Part shown: positions 52,132 to 60,215 of the stretch, piece by piece
How the letters are laid out: each line of letters starts with the position of its first letter
Position numbering within the stretch: the first letter of the stretch is position 1
Origin: Thermohalobaculum sp039816045
Lineage (GTDB): Bacteria > Pseudomonadota > Alphaproteobacteria > Rhodobacterales > Rhodobacteraceae
NCBI GenBank assembly: GCA_039816045.1
Contig: JBCBYB010000015.1
Span: 37,646-101,645, forward strand
Length of the DNA stretch: 64,000 nt
Reading direction: 5' to 3'
The notes under the pieces: model-generated
Databases searched by the model: none
What the model saw: only the letters and a program-made list of their open reading frames with translations
What the model was told of the DNA's origin: nothing
Program-made: the position numbers and the translations under genes

Positions 52132-52163
52132 GGGCGGATCGGTGACCCCGGTCCGCCCCTTTT
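52132..52163 (+). terminator. Intrinsic terminator before the second ABC operon
   Basis: Arms GGGCGGA (52132-52138) and TCCGCCC (52152-52158), extended inside by CGG/CCG pairing, are followed by CTTTT. It isolates the upstream gene from the ABC operon. The remaining 190 bases to 52,351 form the operon leader, in which I find no clear -35/-10 pair. Confidence 0.65.
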
Positions 52164-52351
52164 CTGCATCGCCCTAAAATTAGGCCATTGCCGACTCTTG
52201 CAGCGTCTGTCGGCGTGTGGCGCAAGAAGTGACCGAGAAAACGGCAAATCGATATCGGACAGCCTGGGTCGTGGGGTTTACGGCGGCCATCGGCTGTGTT
52301 TAGCCTGTCACGCAGAGAGCCGCAAAATGGGCTCCGGACAGGGAGTGTTGG

Positions 52352-53446
52352 ATGGCCGATGGCGCCAACGACGACGCGTTCGTCGCGTTTGAACGTGTGC
52401 AAAAAAGCTATGACGGCGAGACGCTGGTCGTCAAAGATTTGAACCTCGCGCTGCCGAAGGGCGAGTTTCTGACCATGCTCGGCCCATCGGGATCCGGGAA
52501 AACCACCTGCCTGATGATGCTGGCCGGGTTCGAGACTGCAACCCACGGAGAGATCCTTCTCGACGGCAAAGGCATCAACAACATCCCACCCCACAAGCGC
52601 GGCATCGGCATGGTCTTCCAGAACTATGCCCTGTTCCCGCATATGACCGTGGCGGAGAACCTCTCCTTCCCGCTCGAAGTGCGCAAGATACCGAAGGCGG
52701 AGCGCAAGGCCAAGGTCGAGCGCGCGCTGGATATGGTGCAGATGGGCGCCTTTGGCGGCCGCCGGCCGGCGCAGCTCTCGGGCGGGCAGCAGCAGCGCAT
52801 CGCGCTTGCCCGCGCGCTGGTGTTCGAGCCGGAGCTCGTGCTGATGGACGAGCCGCTCGGCGCGCTCGACAAGCAACTCCGCGAGCACATGCAGTACGAG
52901 ATCAAACACCTGCACGAGCGGCTCGGCGTCACGGTCGTCTATGTGACCCATGACCAGTCCGAGGCGCTGACCATGTCGGACCGGATCGCGGTGTTCAACG
53001 ATGGGGTGGTGCAGCAGCTGGCGCCCCCTGCGGACCTCTATGAGCGGCCGGACAATGCCTTCGTCGCGGGCTTTATCGGCGAAAACAACCGCATGGACGG
53101 CAAGGTGACGGCCATCGCGGGTGGCACCGCGCGTGTCCAGATCGGCAACCACGGCGAGGTCGGTGCCCTTGCGATCAACGCTGGCGGGGTTGGTGAGCGC
53201 ACCATGCTCTCGATCCGGCCCGAGCGCGTGATCATCGGCGATGAAAGCGCTCCCAATGGGATGGACGGCAAGGTGGTGGAGCTGATCTATCTCGGCGACC
53301 ATATCCGCTGCCGCATGGAGGTCGCGGGTCACGACCAGTTCATCGTCAAGGTGCCGAACAGCCATGCCCATGCGGCGCTGCGGGTCGGGGAGACCACGCG
53401 GATCGGCTGGCAGACCGAAGACTGCCGCGCGTTGGATGCGGCCTGA
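52352..53446 (+). CDS. ABC transporter ATP-binding protein (PotA-like, second system)
   Basis: The 364-residue ATPase has Walker A GPSGSGKTT (about 44-52), a Q-loop in MVFQNYALFPHM, the signature LSGGQQQRIALARAL, Walker B VLMDEPLGALD and the H-loop YVTHDQSEAL. The C-terminal TOBE region includes LSIRPERVIIG. AGGGAG precedes the ATG. Its binding protein and two permeases lie at 54,645-57,996, but an unrelated orphan gene intervenes. Confidence 0.92.
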   Translation: MADGANDDAFVAFERVQKSYDGETLVVKDLNLALPKGEFLTMLGPSGSGKTTCLMMLAGFETATHGEILLDGKGINNIPPHKRGIGMVFQNYALFPHMTVAENLSFPLEVRKIPKAERKAKVERALDMVQMGAFGGRRPAQLSGGQQQRIALARALVFEPELVLMDEPLGALDKQLREHMQYEIKHLHERLGVTVVYVTHDQSEALTMSDRIAVFNDGVVQQLAPPADLYERPDNAFVAGFIGENNRMDGKVTAIAGGTARVQIGNHGEVGALAINAGGVGERTMLSIRPERVIIGDESAPNGMDGKVVELIYLGDHIRCRMEVAGHDQFIVKVPNSHAHAALRVGETTRIGWQTEDCRALDAA

Positions 53447-53455
53447 GGGGCTTGG

Positions 53456-54436
53456 ATGGCGACCGCGCGCGAGTTCCTGGAAAGCTCGAAGATCAAGGGT
53501 CAGATCGATGCGCTTAACGCGGCGGCCACATCGGCCGACGGCGTGACAAAAGCGGTCCTGAGCGCAAGCGGGATCTCCCATTACCCGCTGCCGGTCGTCA
53601 AGAAGCTGAAGAATGTGGCGATCGAAACCCAAACGGCGCAGGTGAATTTCAACCTGTCGATCCCGCGCCAGCCGCATATCGACCATGTCACCGACCTGAA
53701 GGGTACAGGAGCGGAAGCGAAAAAGCTGATCCAGGCGCTCGACAAACACGAGGCGCTGAACGCCAATCACCAGGCGCTGATCGGTGCGAACCTTGCGGTG
53801 GCGCTGTCTGCCTTTTTCGCGGTGCTGAACCCGTTCACCAAAACGGCGCAGCGCTTCAAGACCATCGAACAAAACCTGAAAGCCATCAGGGCCGACCTGG
53901 AGAAGGCCAAGAAAGCGGTGAAGGAAGCACAGGCGCAGGCCGCCATCAATCTCGCGCTCGGATCGGTGACGGCGTTGATCAGCCCGGCTGGCGTGCTCGC
54001 CCGGTTTGGCGTGGTTGTGGCTGGCGCGACCGTGGGGGCTGTCATCAACGAATGCCTGGGCTCCAAGGGCGTCGGCCCGGCGGGCGCGGCGCTCACGGGC
54101 GTTCAGGGCACGCTCAAGACCACGGGCGTCCTCAGCAAACCAGTGTCCGGAGTGGCCAGCAAGGTGTTTCGCTCGGCCCGTGCCATCATCGACATGAAAG
54201 AGATGGCGCACGCCCACAAGATCGCCACGAGCATCGAGAAGCGGATGAAGACCACCGAGAAGGATCTGGCTGCGGCGCAGAAAGCCTATGCCCAGCAGAG
54301 CGCGCAGATTGCCGGTGCTCTGAAGGCGTCGCTTGCGGCGCATAAGAAAGCGCTGGCCGGGGTCGGCAAGCACAAATCGCTGGCGGCCAAGCGGATGCCG
54401 CTGGTGAAGGCGCTCGACGCGTGGAAGCCCGCATGA
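53456..54436 (+). CDS. Orphan helical protein inside the ABC operon (orphan B)
   Basis: I do not recognise this 326-residue protein. It is nearly all helix: a hydrophobic segment at about 107-126, a Lys/Glu coiled coil at 130-162 (FKTIEQNLKAIRADLEKAKK), a longer Gly/Ala/Val hydrophobic stretch at 163-197, the motif SGVASKVFRSARAIIDM at 231-247, then a second coiled coil. There is no signal peptide. This hairpin-between-coiled-coils layout recalls alpha-helical pore-forming toxins, but only by shape. GAGGGG lies 5 bases before the ATG, 9 bases after the ATPase gene, so it is cotranscribed. Confidence 0.75.
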   Translation: MATAREFLESSKIKGQIDALNAAATSADGVTKAVLSASGISHYPLPVVKKLKNVAIETQTAQVNFNLSIPRQPHIDHVTDLKGTGAEAKKLIQALDKHEALNANHQALIGANLAVALSAFFAVLNPFTKTAQRFKTIEQNLKAIRADLEKAKKAVKEAQAQAAINLALGSVTALISPAGVLARFGVVVAGATVGAVINECLGSKGVGPAGAALTGVQGTLKTTGVLSKPVSGVASKVFRSARAIIDMKEMAHAHKIATSIEKRMKTTEKDLAAAQKAYAQQSAQIAGALKASLAAHKKALAGVGKHKSLAAKRMPLVKALDAWKPA

Positions 54437-54495
54437 GCAGCGCATGGGCCTCCGCCGAACCGGTGCCGTCCTGCGATCGAGGTCATGCCGGATGT

Positions 54496-54547
54496 CGCAG
54501 ATATCGCAGCAATATCGCCTCGAGATATCGCAGGGGTTTATCGCATA
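54496..54547 (+). repeat. TATCGCA repeat element, copy 2, in the ABC operon
   Basis: TATCGC(A) units lie at 54502, 54513, 54526 and 54539, spaced 11, 13 and 13 bases, exactly as in the copy inside mnmD at 22,021-22,075 (opposite strand). In the frame beginning at the ATG at 54485 it reads ADIAAISPRDIAGVYRIRP, close to the mnmD-encoded ADIAPISQRDIARVYRTRP. It sits in the 208-base gap between orphan B and the binding-protein gene. Confidence 0.75.
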
Positions 54548-54644
54548 AGGCCTGTGCCGGAACAGGCGGATCCAATACCGGGGGGGCGACCCGAGGCCCC
54601 GCCGGCCACACATCCATCGGGGTGAACCAACAGGGAGACTACCT

Positions 54645-55769
54645 ATGAAACTCACACATCTTCTGGGGGCAACCGCCCTCGTCGCCGTGCCGTTTGCCGG
54701 CCTCGCAGAGGAACTGCCGCCCTGTGAGGGCTGTGGCTCCGAGATGACCATCGTCAGCTGGGGCGGTGCTTACACGGCGTCGCAGCAGAACGCCTATCAC
54801 ACGCCGTATTCGGAGAAGACGGGCACCACCATCGTCAATGACGCAAGCTCGGCCGAGGCCGTGGCGAAACTGCGCGCCATGAACGAGGCAGGCAACGTGA
54901 CCTGGGATGTGGTCGACGTGGTCGCCTCCGACGCGATCCGCCTCTGCGACGAGGGCTTGGCCCGCGAGATGGATTTCGACACCGAGCTGGCATCGGCGCC
55001 CGACGGTACCTCCGCCTCGGATGATTTCGGCGACCTTTTGGTGTCCGATTGCTTCATCCCGCAGATCGTCTACTCGACCACCTTCGGCTACCGCACGGAC
55101 GTGGCAGAGTGGGGCGGCAAAGAGCCCGATGACATCTGCGACGTGTTCGATCTCGCGACCTTCCCGGGCAAACGCAGCCTGGAGAAACGTCCGATCAACA
55201 ACATGGAGTGGGCGCTGCTCTGCGACGGTGTGGCCAAGGACGACGTCTATGACGTGCTCGAAACCGAAGAGGGTGTGGCCCAGGCGCTGGCCAAGCTCGA
55301 CACCATTCGTGACGAGGTGATCTGGTGGTCGGCCGGCGCCGAGACGCCGCAACGCCTCGCCGATGGCGAAGTGGTGATCGGCTCGACCTACAACGGGCGT
55401 CTGTTCGCGCTGATCGAAGAGCAGAAGCAGCCTGTCAAGATGCTCTGGGACGCGCAGGTGTTCGATCTCGACGGTTGGATCATCCCGACGGGTCTGAGCG
55501 AGGAGCGCACCGCGCGTGCCCTGCACTACGTCAAGTTCGCGACCGACACGCAGCGGCTGGCGGACCAGGCGAAGTACATCTCCTATGGCCCGGCGCGCGC
55601 GTCCTCGGCCCCGCTGGTCGGCAAGCACGCCGATCTCGGCATCGACATGGCGCCGCACATGCCGACCGATCCGAACAACGCCAAAAACACCTTCCTCTAC
55701 AACTACGAGTGGTGGGCGGATTACCGCGATGATCTGGACGCCAAGTTCCAGGCCTGGATTGCGAAGTAA
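54645..55769 (+). CDS. ABC transporter substrate-binding protein (polyamine/opine type, second system)
   Basis: The 374-residue protein has a Sec signal peptide (MKLTHLLGATALVAVPFAGLA) and a mature start with a Cys pair (PPCEGCGSEMTIVSWGGAY). The IVSWGGAYTASQQNAYHTPY stretch (partial) and the VIWWSAGAETPQRLADGEV region fit PotD-like proteins of the opine/polyamine class. It supplies ligand to the two downstream permeases. AGGGAG lies before the ATG. The 3' flank carries a hairpin. Confidence 0.88.
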   Translation: MKLTHLLGATALVAVPFAGLAEELPPCEGCGSEMTIVSWGGAYTASQQNAYHTPYSEKTGTTIVNDASSAEAVAKLRAMNEAGNVTWDVVDVVASDAIRLCDEGLAREMDFDTELASAPDGTSASDDFGDLLVSDCFIPQIVYSTTFGYRTDVAEWGGKEPDDICDVFDLATFPGKRSLEKRPINNMEWALLCDGVAKDDVYDVLETEEGVAQALAKLDTIRDEVIWWSAGAETPQRLADGEVVIGSTYNGRLFALIEEQKQPVKMLWDAQVFDLDGWIIPTGLSEERTARALHYVKFATDTQRLADQAKYISYGPARASSAPLVGKHADLGIDMAPHMPTDPNNAKNTFLYNYEWWADYRDDLDAKFQAWIAK

Positions 55770-55791
55770 TCCAAGCGCTTGACTTCAGGGT

Positions 55792-55808
55792 GGGGCCGCT
55801 GAGGCCCC
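55792..55808 (+). terminator. Intercistronic hairpin after the second binding-protein gene
   Basis: Arms GGGGCC (55792-55797) and GGCCCC (55803-55808) with loop GCTGA are followed by GCTCTTCC. It is weaker than the hairpins at 24,758 and 33,301 but occupies the same position between binding-protein and permease genes. Confidence 0.45.
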
Positions 55809-55833
55809 GCTCTTCCCCACAGTGGAGGCCGCG

Positions 55834-57141
55834 ATGACCAGCACGACCGGAGACGGCTTCGCCGCCGAACCAAGCGCCCACGCGGCCACCGATGCGCGGG
55901 GACGTCTGCTCGCAGCTGACGGCACCCCGCTCAAGCAGTCGCTGGCGAAAGCCCTGAGGCGGCAAAAGCTGCGGGCTTTCCTCCTGGTGTCGCCTCTGTT
56001 GTTTTTTGTGCTGATCACCTTCATCGCACCGATTGCCGACATGCTGATGCGCTCGGTCGAGAACGACATCGTTCCGGACACGCTGCCGCGCACGGTCGAG
56101 GCGCTGGCCGGTTGGGATGCGACCAGCGGCGAATTACCGGACGAGACGGTCTATGCCGCGCTCGCCGAGGATCTCGTGATCGCGGTCGAGGCCAAGCAGC
56201 ACACCAAGCTCGGCTCCCGCCTCAATTATGAAACCTCCGGCATGGCGAGCCTCTTCCGCAAGACCGGACGCCGGGTCGCCAAGTTCGAGGCGCCGTTCAA
56301 AGAGGCCTTTATCGACCGGGACGACGACTGGGGCGAACTGGAGACCTGGCAGACGATCAAACGTCTCTCCGGGGCCTACACCCAGAGCTACTTCCTGACC
56401 GCCGCCGATCTCCAGCAGACCCCGGAGGGCGAGATCGAGGCGATGCCCGAAGACGAGGCGATCTATCTCTTCCTCTTCGAGCGGACGCTCTGGCTCTCGA
56501 TCACGATCACCTTCACTTGCCTGATCCTCGGCTATCCGATTGCCTGGCTCCTCTCGAACCTGCCGCTCCGGACATCGAACCTGCTGCTGATCCTGGTGCT
56601 GCTGCCGTTCTGGACTTCGCTCCTGGTGCGCACCTCCTCCTGGATCGTGCTTCTGCAGCAGGAGGGCGTGGTAAACGACATGCTGGTGACCGTCGGCATC
56701 CTCTCCGATGACGGCCGGCTACAGATGATGTTCAACCAGACCGGCACCATCATCGCGATGACGCATATCCTTCTGCCCTTCATGATCCTGCCGCTCTATT
56801 CGGTCATGAAGACGATCCCGCCGACCTATCTGCGCGCGGCGAAATCGCTGGGCGCGACGGATTGGACGGCGTTCTGGCGGGTCTATTTCCCGAACACGAT
56901 CCCGGGGATCGGCGCAGGTGCAATCCTCGTCTTCATCCTGTCCATCGGCTACTACATCACGCCAGAACTCGTGGGCGGGACCGAGGGCATCTTCATCTCG
57001 AACCGGATCGCCTATCACATCAGCTCGAGCCTCAACTGGGGCCTGGCGGCGGCGCTTGCCTCGCTTCTGCTGATCGTGGTGCTGGGGCTCTACTGGCTCT
57101 ATGACCGCATCGTCGGCATCGACAACGTGAAACTGGGGTAG
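55834..57141 (+). CDS. ABC transporter permease with enlarged first periplasmic loop
   Basis: The 435-residue permease has a first helix at about 50-70 and then some 145 residues of soluble sequence (about 72-215) before the usual core. The core has the EAA loop YLRAAKSLGATDWTAFWRV (about 335-353) followed by YFPNTIPGIG. PotB-type proteins are normally near 290-310 residues. The ATG at 55834 has GGAGG at the right distance; a GTG at 55822 is possible. Paired with the next permease. Confidence 0.88.
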   Translation: MTSTTGDGFAAEPSAHAATDARGRLLAADGTPLKQSLAKALRRQKLRAFLLVSPLLFFVLITFIAPIADMLMRSVENDIVPDTLPRTVEALAGWDATSGELPDETVYAALAEDLVIAVEAKQHTKLGSRLNYETSGMASLFRKTGRRVAKFEAPFKEAFIDRDDDWGELETWQTIKRLSGAYTQSYFLTAADLQQTPEGEIEAMPEDEAIYLFLFERTLWLSITITFTCLILGYPIAWLLSNLPLRTSNLLLILVLLPFWTSLLVRTSSWIVLLQQEGVVNDMLVTVGILSDDGRLQMMFNQTGTIIAMTHILLPFMILPLYSVMKTIPPTYLRAAKSLGATDWTAFWRVYFPNTIPGIGAGAILVFILSIGYYITPELVGGTEGIFISNRIAYHISSSLNWGLAAALASLLLIVVLGLYWLYDRIVGIDNVKLG

Positions 57142-57144
57142 GAC

Positions 57145-57996
57145 ATGCCGCTTCCGATCTATGCGACCCAGGGCCAGAAGATCTGGTACTACAGCTTCCG
57201 GGTGATCTGCGGCCTGATCTTCTTCTTCCTGATCGCGCCGATCCTGATCATCATCCCGCTCAGCTTCAACGCCGAGGATTTCTTCACGTTCACGCCGGGG
57301 ATGCTGGCGCTTGAGGCGGATGCCTACAGCCTCAAGCACTACGACGACTTCTTCAACAATCCCGACTGGCAGCTGGCGCTGTCGAACTCGCTGAAGATCG
57401 CACCGGTGGCGACGTTCCTGTCGGTGTCGCTGGGGACCTTGGCGGCGATCGGGCTCAGCCAATCCCATGTGCCGTTCCGCGGGGTGATCATGGCGATCCT
57501 GATCTCGCCCATGATCGTGCCGCTGATCATCTCGGCGACGGGGATGTTCTTCTTCTACTCGACCATCGGGATCCAAGGCACCTATTGGGCCGTGGTGCTG
57601 GCCCATGCGGCCCTCGGCACGCCCTTCGTGATCATCACCGTGACGGCGACGCTCGTGGGCTTCGACAAGTCCCTCACACGGGCGGCGGCGAATATGGGGG
57701 CGGACCCGGTCACCACCTTCTTCCGGGTCCAGATGCCGCTGATCGTGCCGGGGGTGATCTCGGGCGGGCTCTTCGCCTTCATCACCAGCTTTGACGAGGT
57801 GGTGGTGGTCCTGTTCCTCGGCTCGGCCAGCCAAAAGACCCTGCCCTGGCAGATGTTCACTGGGCTGCGCGAGCAGATCTCGCCGACCATTCTCGCGGTG
57901 GCGACGATCATGGTGACCTTCTCGATCCTGCTGCTCGCCACTGTCGAGATCCTTCGGCGGCGGTCCGAGCGGCTGCGGGGGATGAGCCCGGGATGA
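57145..57996 (+). CDS. ABC transporter permease (PotC-like, second system)
   Basis: The 283-residue protein has six helices, an EAA loop in SLTRAAANMGADPVTTFFRV, and the FAFITSFDEVVVVLFLGSA segment typical of PotC. It starts 3 bases after the partner permease. The end is Arg-rich, with no other domain. It is the last transport gene of this operon. Confidence 0.9.
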   Translation: MPLPIYATQGQKIWYYSFRVICGLIFFFLIAPILIIIPLSFNAEDFFTFTPGMLALEADAYSLKHYDDFFNNPDWQLALSNSLKIAPVATFLSVSLGTLAAIGLSQSHVPFRGVIMAILISPMIVPLIISATGMFFFYSTIGIQGTYWAVVLAHAALGTPFVIITVTATLVGFDKSLTRAAANMGADPVTTFFRVQMPLIVPGVISGGLFAFITSFDEVVVVLFLGSASQKTLPWQMFTGLREQISPTILAVATIMVTFSILLLATVEILRRRSERLRGMSPG

Positions 57997-58003
57997 CGTG
58001 GCA

Positions 58004-58756
58004 ATGATCCGGGCGGCCGCGCTTCTGGCCGTCCTCTCCGCGGGAGGACCCGCCGATGCCTGCCCCGCTCCAGCCCCCGGTCTCCTCATGCACAGCTGCT
58101 GGGGCGAGGCCCGGGCCGAGTTGCTTTTGGTGCCGGACGAAGCGCTAGCGCCACCCGAGGCTGACGCCGAGCGTTGGACAGTGACCGGGGCCTATACCGG
58201 TCGCGACACCCGCGCGGGGGGCAGTCCAAATCCTGTCGGGCTCTTCGTCGACGGCGGCCAGGTGGTGAACCAGACGCTCGCACCGATGGATGGTATCCTG
58301 CTGATCGCTGACGGTCAGCTCAGCCTGCATCACCGCGCGCGCGTGCCCTGGAACGGCACGGTCGTCGATCTGTCGGCTCCGTCCGCACGGGTGCGTTTTG
58401 CCCGCGAGGCGGCGGCGGACGGGGCGAGTGTCGCGCAGAGCCATCTTATCATTGTGGATGGCCGCCTCGACGTGCGTGATCGGCCCGACGCTCCGCGCTT
58501 TACGCGCCGGATGTTGTTTGAGGACGCTCATGGCTTTGGCCTCTGGCAGAGCGCAGCAGCACTGACGCTGCATGACGCAGGTGCCGAATTGATCGATGGT
58601 TATGCCCCTCGTATGGCCCTTAACCTCGATATGGGAAGCTATGATCTCTGCATCTGGGAGAACCGCCACGAAAGCCGCAATTGCGGATATGTGCCACGCC
58701 GACCGATGCAAGATTTCTCCAATCTGCTGGCCGTCACCCTCCGTCGCTCGGGGTGA
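58004..58756 (+). CDS. Secreted phosphodiester glycosidase-like protein (tentative)
   Basis: The 250-residue protein has a signal peptide (IRAAALLAVLSAGGPADA) and a mature domain with NPVGLFVDGGQVVNQTL, which resembles the NAGPA/DUF2233 phosphodiester glycosidase fold where 'GLxVxxG' loops follow the first Asn-containing strand. Four or more cysteines fit an exported protein. A GTG 6 bases upstream (57998) is an alternative start. It follows the ABC permease by 7 bases, so it may be cotranscribed, but no functional link is evident. Confidence 0.55.
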   Translation: MIRAAALLAVLSAGGPADACPAPAPGLLMHSCWGEARAELLLVPDEALAPPEADAERWTVTGAYTGRDTRAGGSPNPVGLFVDGGQVVNQTLAPMDGILLIADGQLSLHHRARVPWNGTVVDLSAPSARVRFAREAAADGASVAQSHLIIVDGRLDVRDRPDAPRFTRRMLFEDAHGFGLWQSAAALTLHDAGAELIDGYAPRMALNLDMGSYDLCIWENRHESRNCGYVPRRPMQDFSNLLAVTLRRSG

Positions 58757-58842
58757 ACATGAACGGTGAGAGCCGCTTGACCGCTGCGCTGCAGGACGCT
58801 AGATGCTCTCGCCACGGCACGGCGTGCGGTACGCGCTCCCGG

Positions 58843-58916
58843 TGGGGAATAGTTTAACGGTAGAACAGCGGACTCTGACTCCGTCGGTCCTGGTTCGAAT
58901 CCAGGTTCCCCAGCCA
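58843..58916 (+). tRNA. tRNA-Gln (anticodon CTG)
   Basis: A 7-base acceptor stem TGGGGAA pairs with TTCCCCA, with discriminator G and an encoded CCA at 58914-58916. The anticodon loop CTCTGAC gives CTG (58875-58877), reading CAG. The T-arm GGTTCGAATCC is canonical. The U1-A72 start is typical of bacterial tRNA-Gln. The gene stands at the boundary between the conserved operons and the island-like right end. Confidence 0.95.
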
Positions 58917-58962
58917 CAAATTTCAACGACATAGCAAAGTCCGGGCGACAATTGTCGTCTGT

Positions 58963-59151
58963 TTATCCGCATGGCCGCTTCATGATTGCGATCAGATAGC
59001 CAATCTTGGCGAGTCCTCGGGCGCGGGCGATAGGGCCTACCTCCTTAAATTTCCATGCGGTGAGGCTTGGGTTTGCCGCGCTCAGAATGGATAGCCGATG
59101 CCGGACGCTCAGTTCAGCATGAGCGCCATCCCGATGACCATTCCCACCGCT
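58963..59151 (-). pseudogene. Possible 3' remnant of a truncated gene beside tRNA-Gln
   Basis: On the minus strand, a stop-free frame without a start codon runs from a TAG just above 59,151 to a TAA at 58963. It ends with protein-like sequence (NPSLTAWKFKEVGPIARARG, then LAKIGYLIAIMKR). I cannot name the family. The lack of a start and its place right after a tRNA 3' end suggest the leftover tail of a mobile-element or integrase gene. Confidence 0.3.
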
Positions 59152-59199
59152 CTACGATCGACGCGGCGGCCACGGTGGTGATTGCCGCCCTTGAGGAAG

Positions 59200-59521
59200 A
59201 TGACAGCGAGGCGTCTCGCTGCGATCGAGCAGATCCGCGAATTCCGTCGGGCCCAGAACGCCCTGGCTCAAGAGGTGGACTTCGCCAACAAGCCGGCGGA
59301 TGAGAGCACCACCGACACGGGCCGAGACAGCGCTCGCGCGCAAGCACCGAGCCAACCAGAGATCCCCCGCCACTACAGCCTATCGTACGCAGTCTCGGGC
59401 TACAGCGGCCCAAGGGCGTGCCGCCATGACCTCCGCAGACGATCGCGGGCGCCTCGACGAGACCAGCGACATGGACGATCCGTTGCTGGTCGACTGCTTC
59501 AAGATCCCACCCTGGTACTGA
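59200..59521 (+). pseudogene. Degenerate or frameshifted small gene, unrecognised
   Basis: Two overlapping frames carry protein-like stretches. One from ATG 59200 reads MTARRLAAIEQIREFRRAQN and a following EVDFANKPADE. The other, one base shifted, ends MTSADDRGRLDETSDMDDPL then LVDCFKIPPWY at a stop at 59521. A single frameshift would join them. Alternatively the second is a separate 31-residue gene from 59426. The 681-base stretch 58,917-59,597 holds no other convincing gene. Confidence 0.3.
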
Positions 59522-59597
59522 CCAGACCACCTACCGCCTCTCCCCACACCTAAATTCAACCTCAGCCGCCACGCGCGGCCACAGAAGGGTTCCCGTT

Positions 59598-60002
59598 ATG
59601 AAGACCTTTGCATCTCTCGCCGTCGCCGCTGGCACCGCTGCCGACGCTGCTGGCAAGCGACCCACCTGCGGCTCAGGCGTCGTCGTCGAGTTCGTCAGCG
59701 ACTGGCGCTTCAAGTGCGGCGGCAAGGTCTATTCCGAAAGAGACAAGGCCGTCGTTCTCTCGCACAAGCGCCTTGTGGACGCCGCGGGCAAACCTCGCCG
59801 GGCGCCCAACGGCCAATTCCTGATCAACCATCAGGTCCGTCCGGAAGGGCTGCGCTGCCCGGGCCGGGTGGACGGTGCCGCCCCTTGGCAGATTACCCGG
59901 GCGCAGGACGCGATCACAGTCAGCGAACGGGAGCTTCGTCGACGCATCAACGCGCTGCTCGCGGATCTGCTGGGCTCGATCGCCAAAGCTCCGGCGCAGT
60001 AA
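59598..60002 (+). CDS. Hypothetical protein
   Basis: The 134-residue protein has an AGAAGGG ribosome site before its ATG. The N-terminus (MKTFASLAVAAGTAADAAG) is weakly signal-like but lacks a long hydrophobic core. The middle has a Cys pair (TCGSG and FKCGGK) and a basic stretch, and the C-terminus is an amphipathic helix (ERELRRRINALLADLLGSIA). No family is recognised. It lies between the degenerate region after tRNA-Gln and the zinc-protease-like pair. The 213 bases after it contain no gene I can support. Confidence 0.5.
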   Translation: MKTFASLAVAAGTAADAAGKRPTCGSGVVVEFVSDWRFKCGGKVYSERDKAVVLSHKRLVDAAGKPRRAPNGQFLINHQVRPEGLRCPGRVDGAAPWQITRAQDAITVSERELRRRINALLADLLGSIAKAPAQ

Positions 60003-60215
60003 GGGCATTGAGACGCGCTCGCCTTGGCGCAACGCGAGGGTGCACCCGCGATGGGGCACGGGCCACTTCATGTTTGATCCGGCTTGCCGGTGCCGACAAG
60101 CTCGACGGCAAGAGGACAATTGGGAGATGCCGGGCGAAAGTCTCAGGCGGCCTACGCTGTTTTTGAGCCAGGCCCGCCTTACTCGGAGCCGGAGAACCGG
60201 CTGATTGACGCGCTG

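Noticed and set aside
52100..54751. An 883-codon minus-strand frame across the ABC ATPase and orphan B.
   Set aside because: The ATPase motifs are on the plus strand, and the antisense protein has no recognisable domain. I also used it to test whether orphan B could be an artefact; orphan B keeps its own ribosome site and ordered helices.
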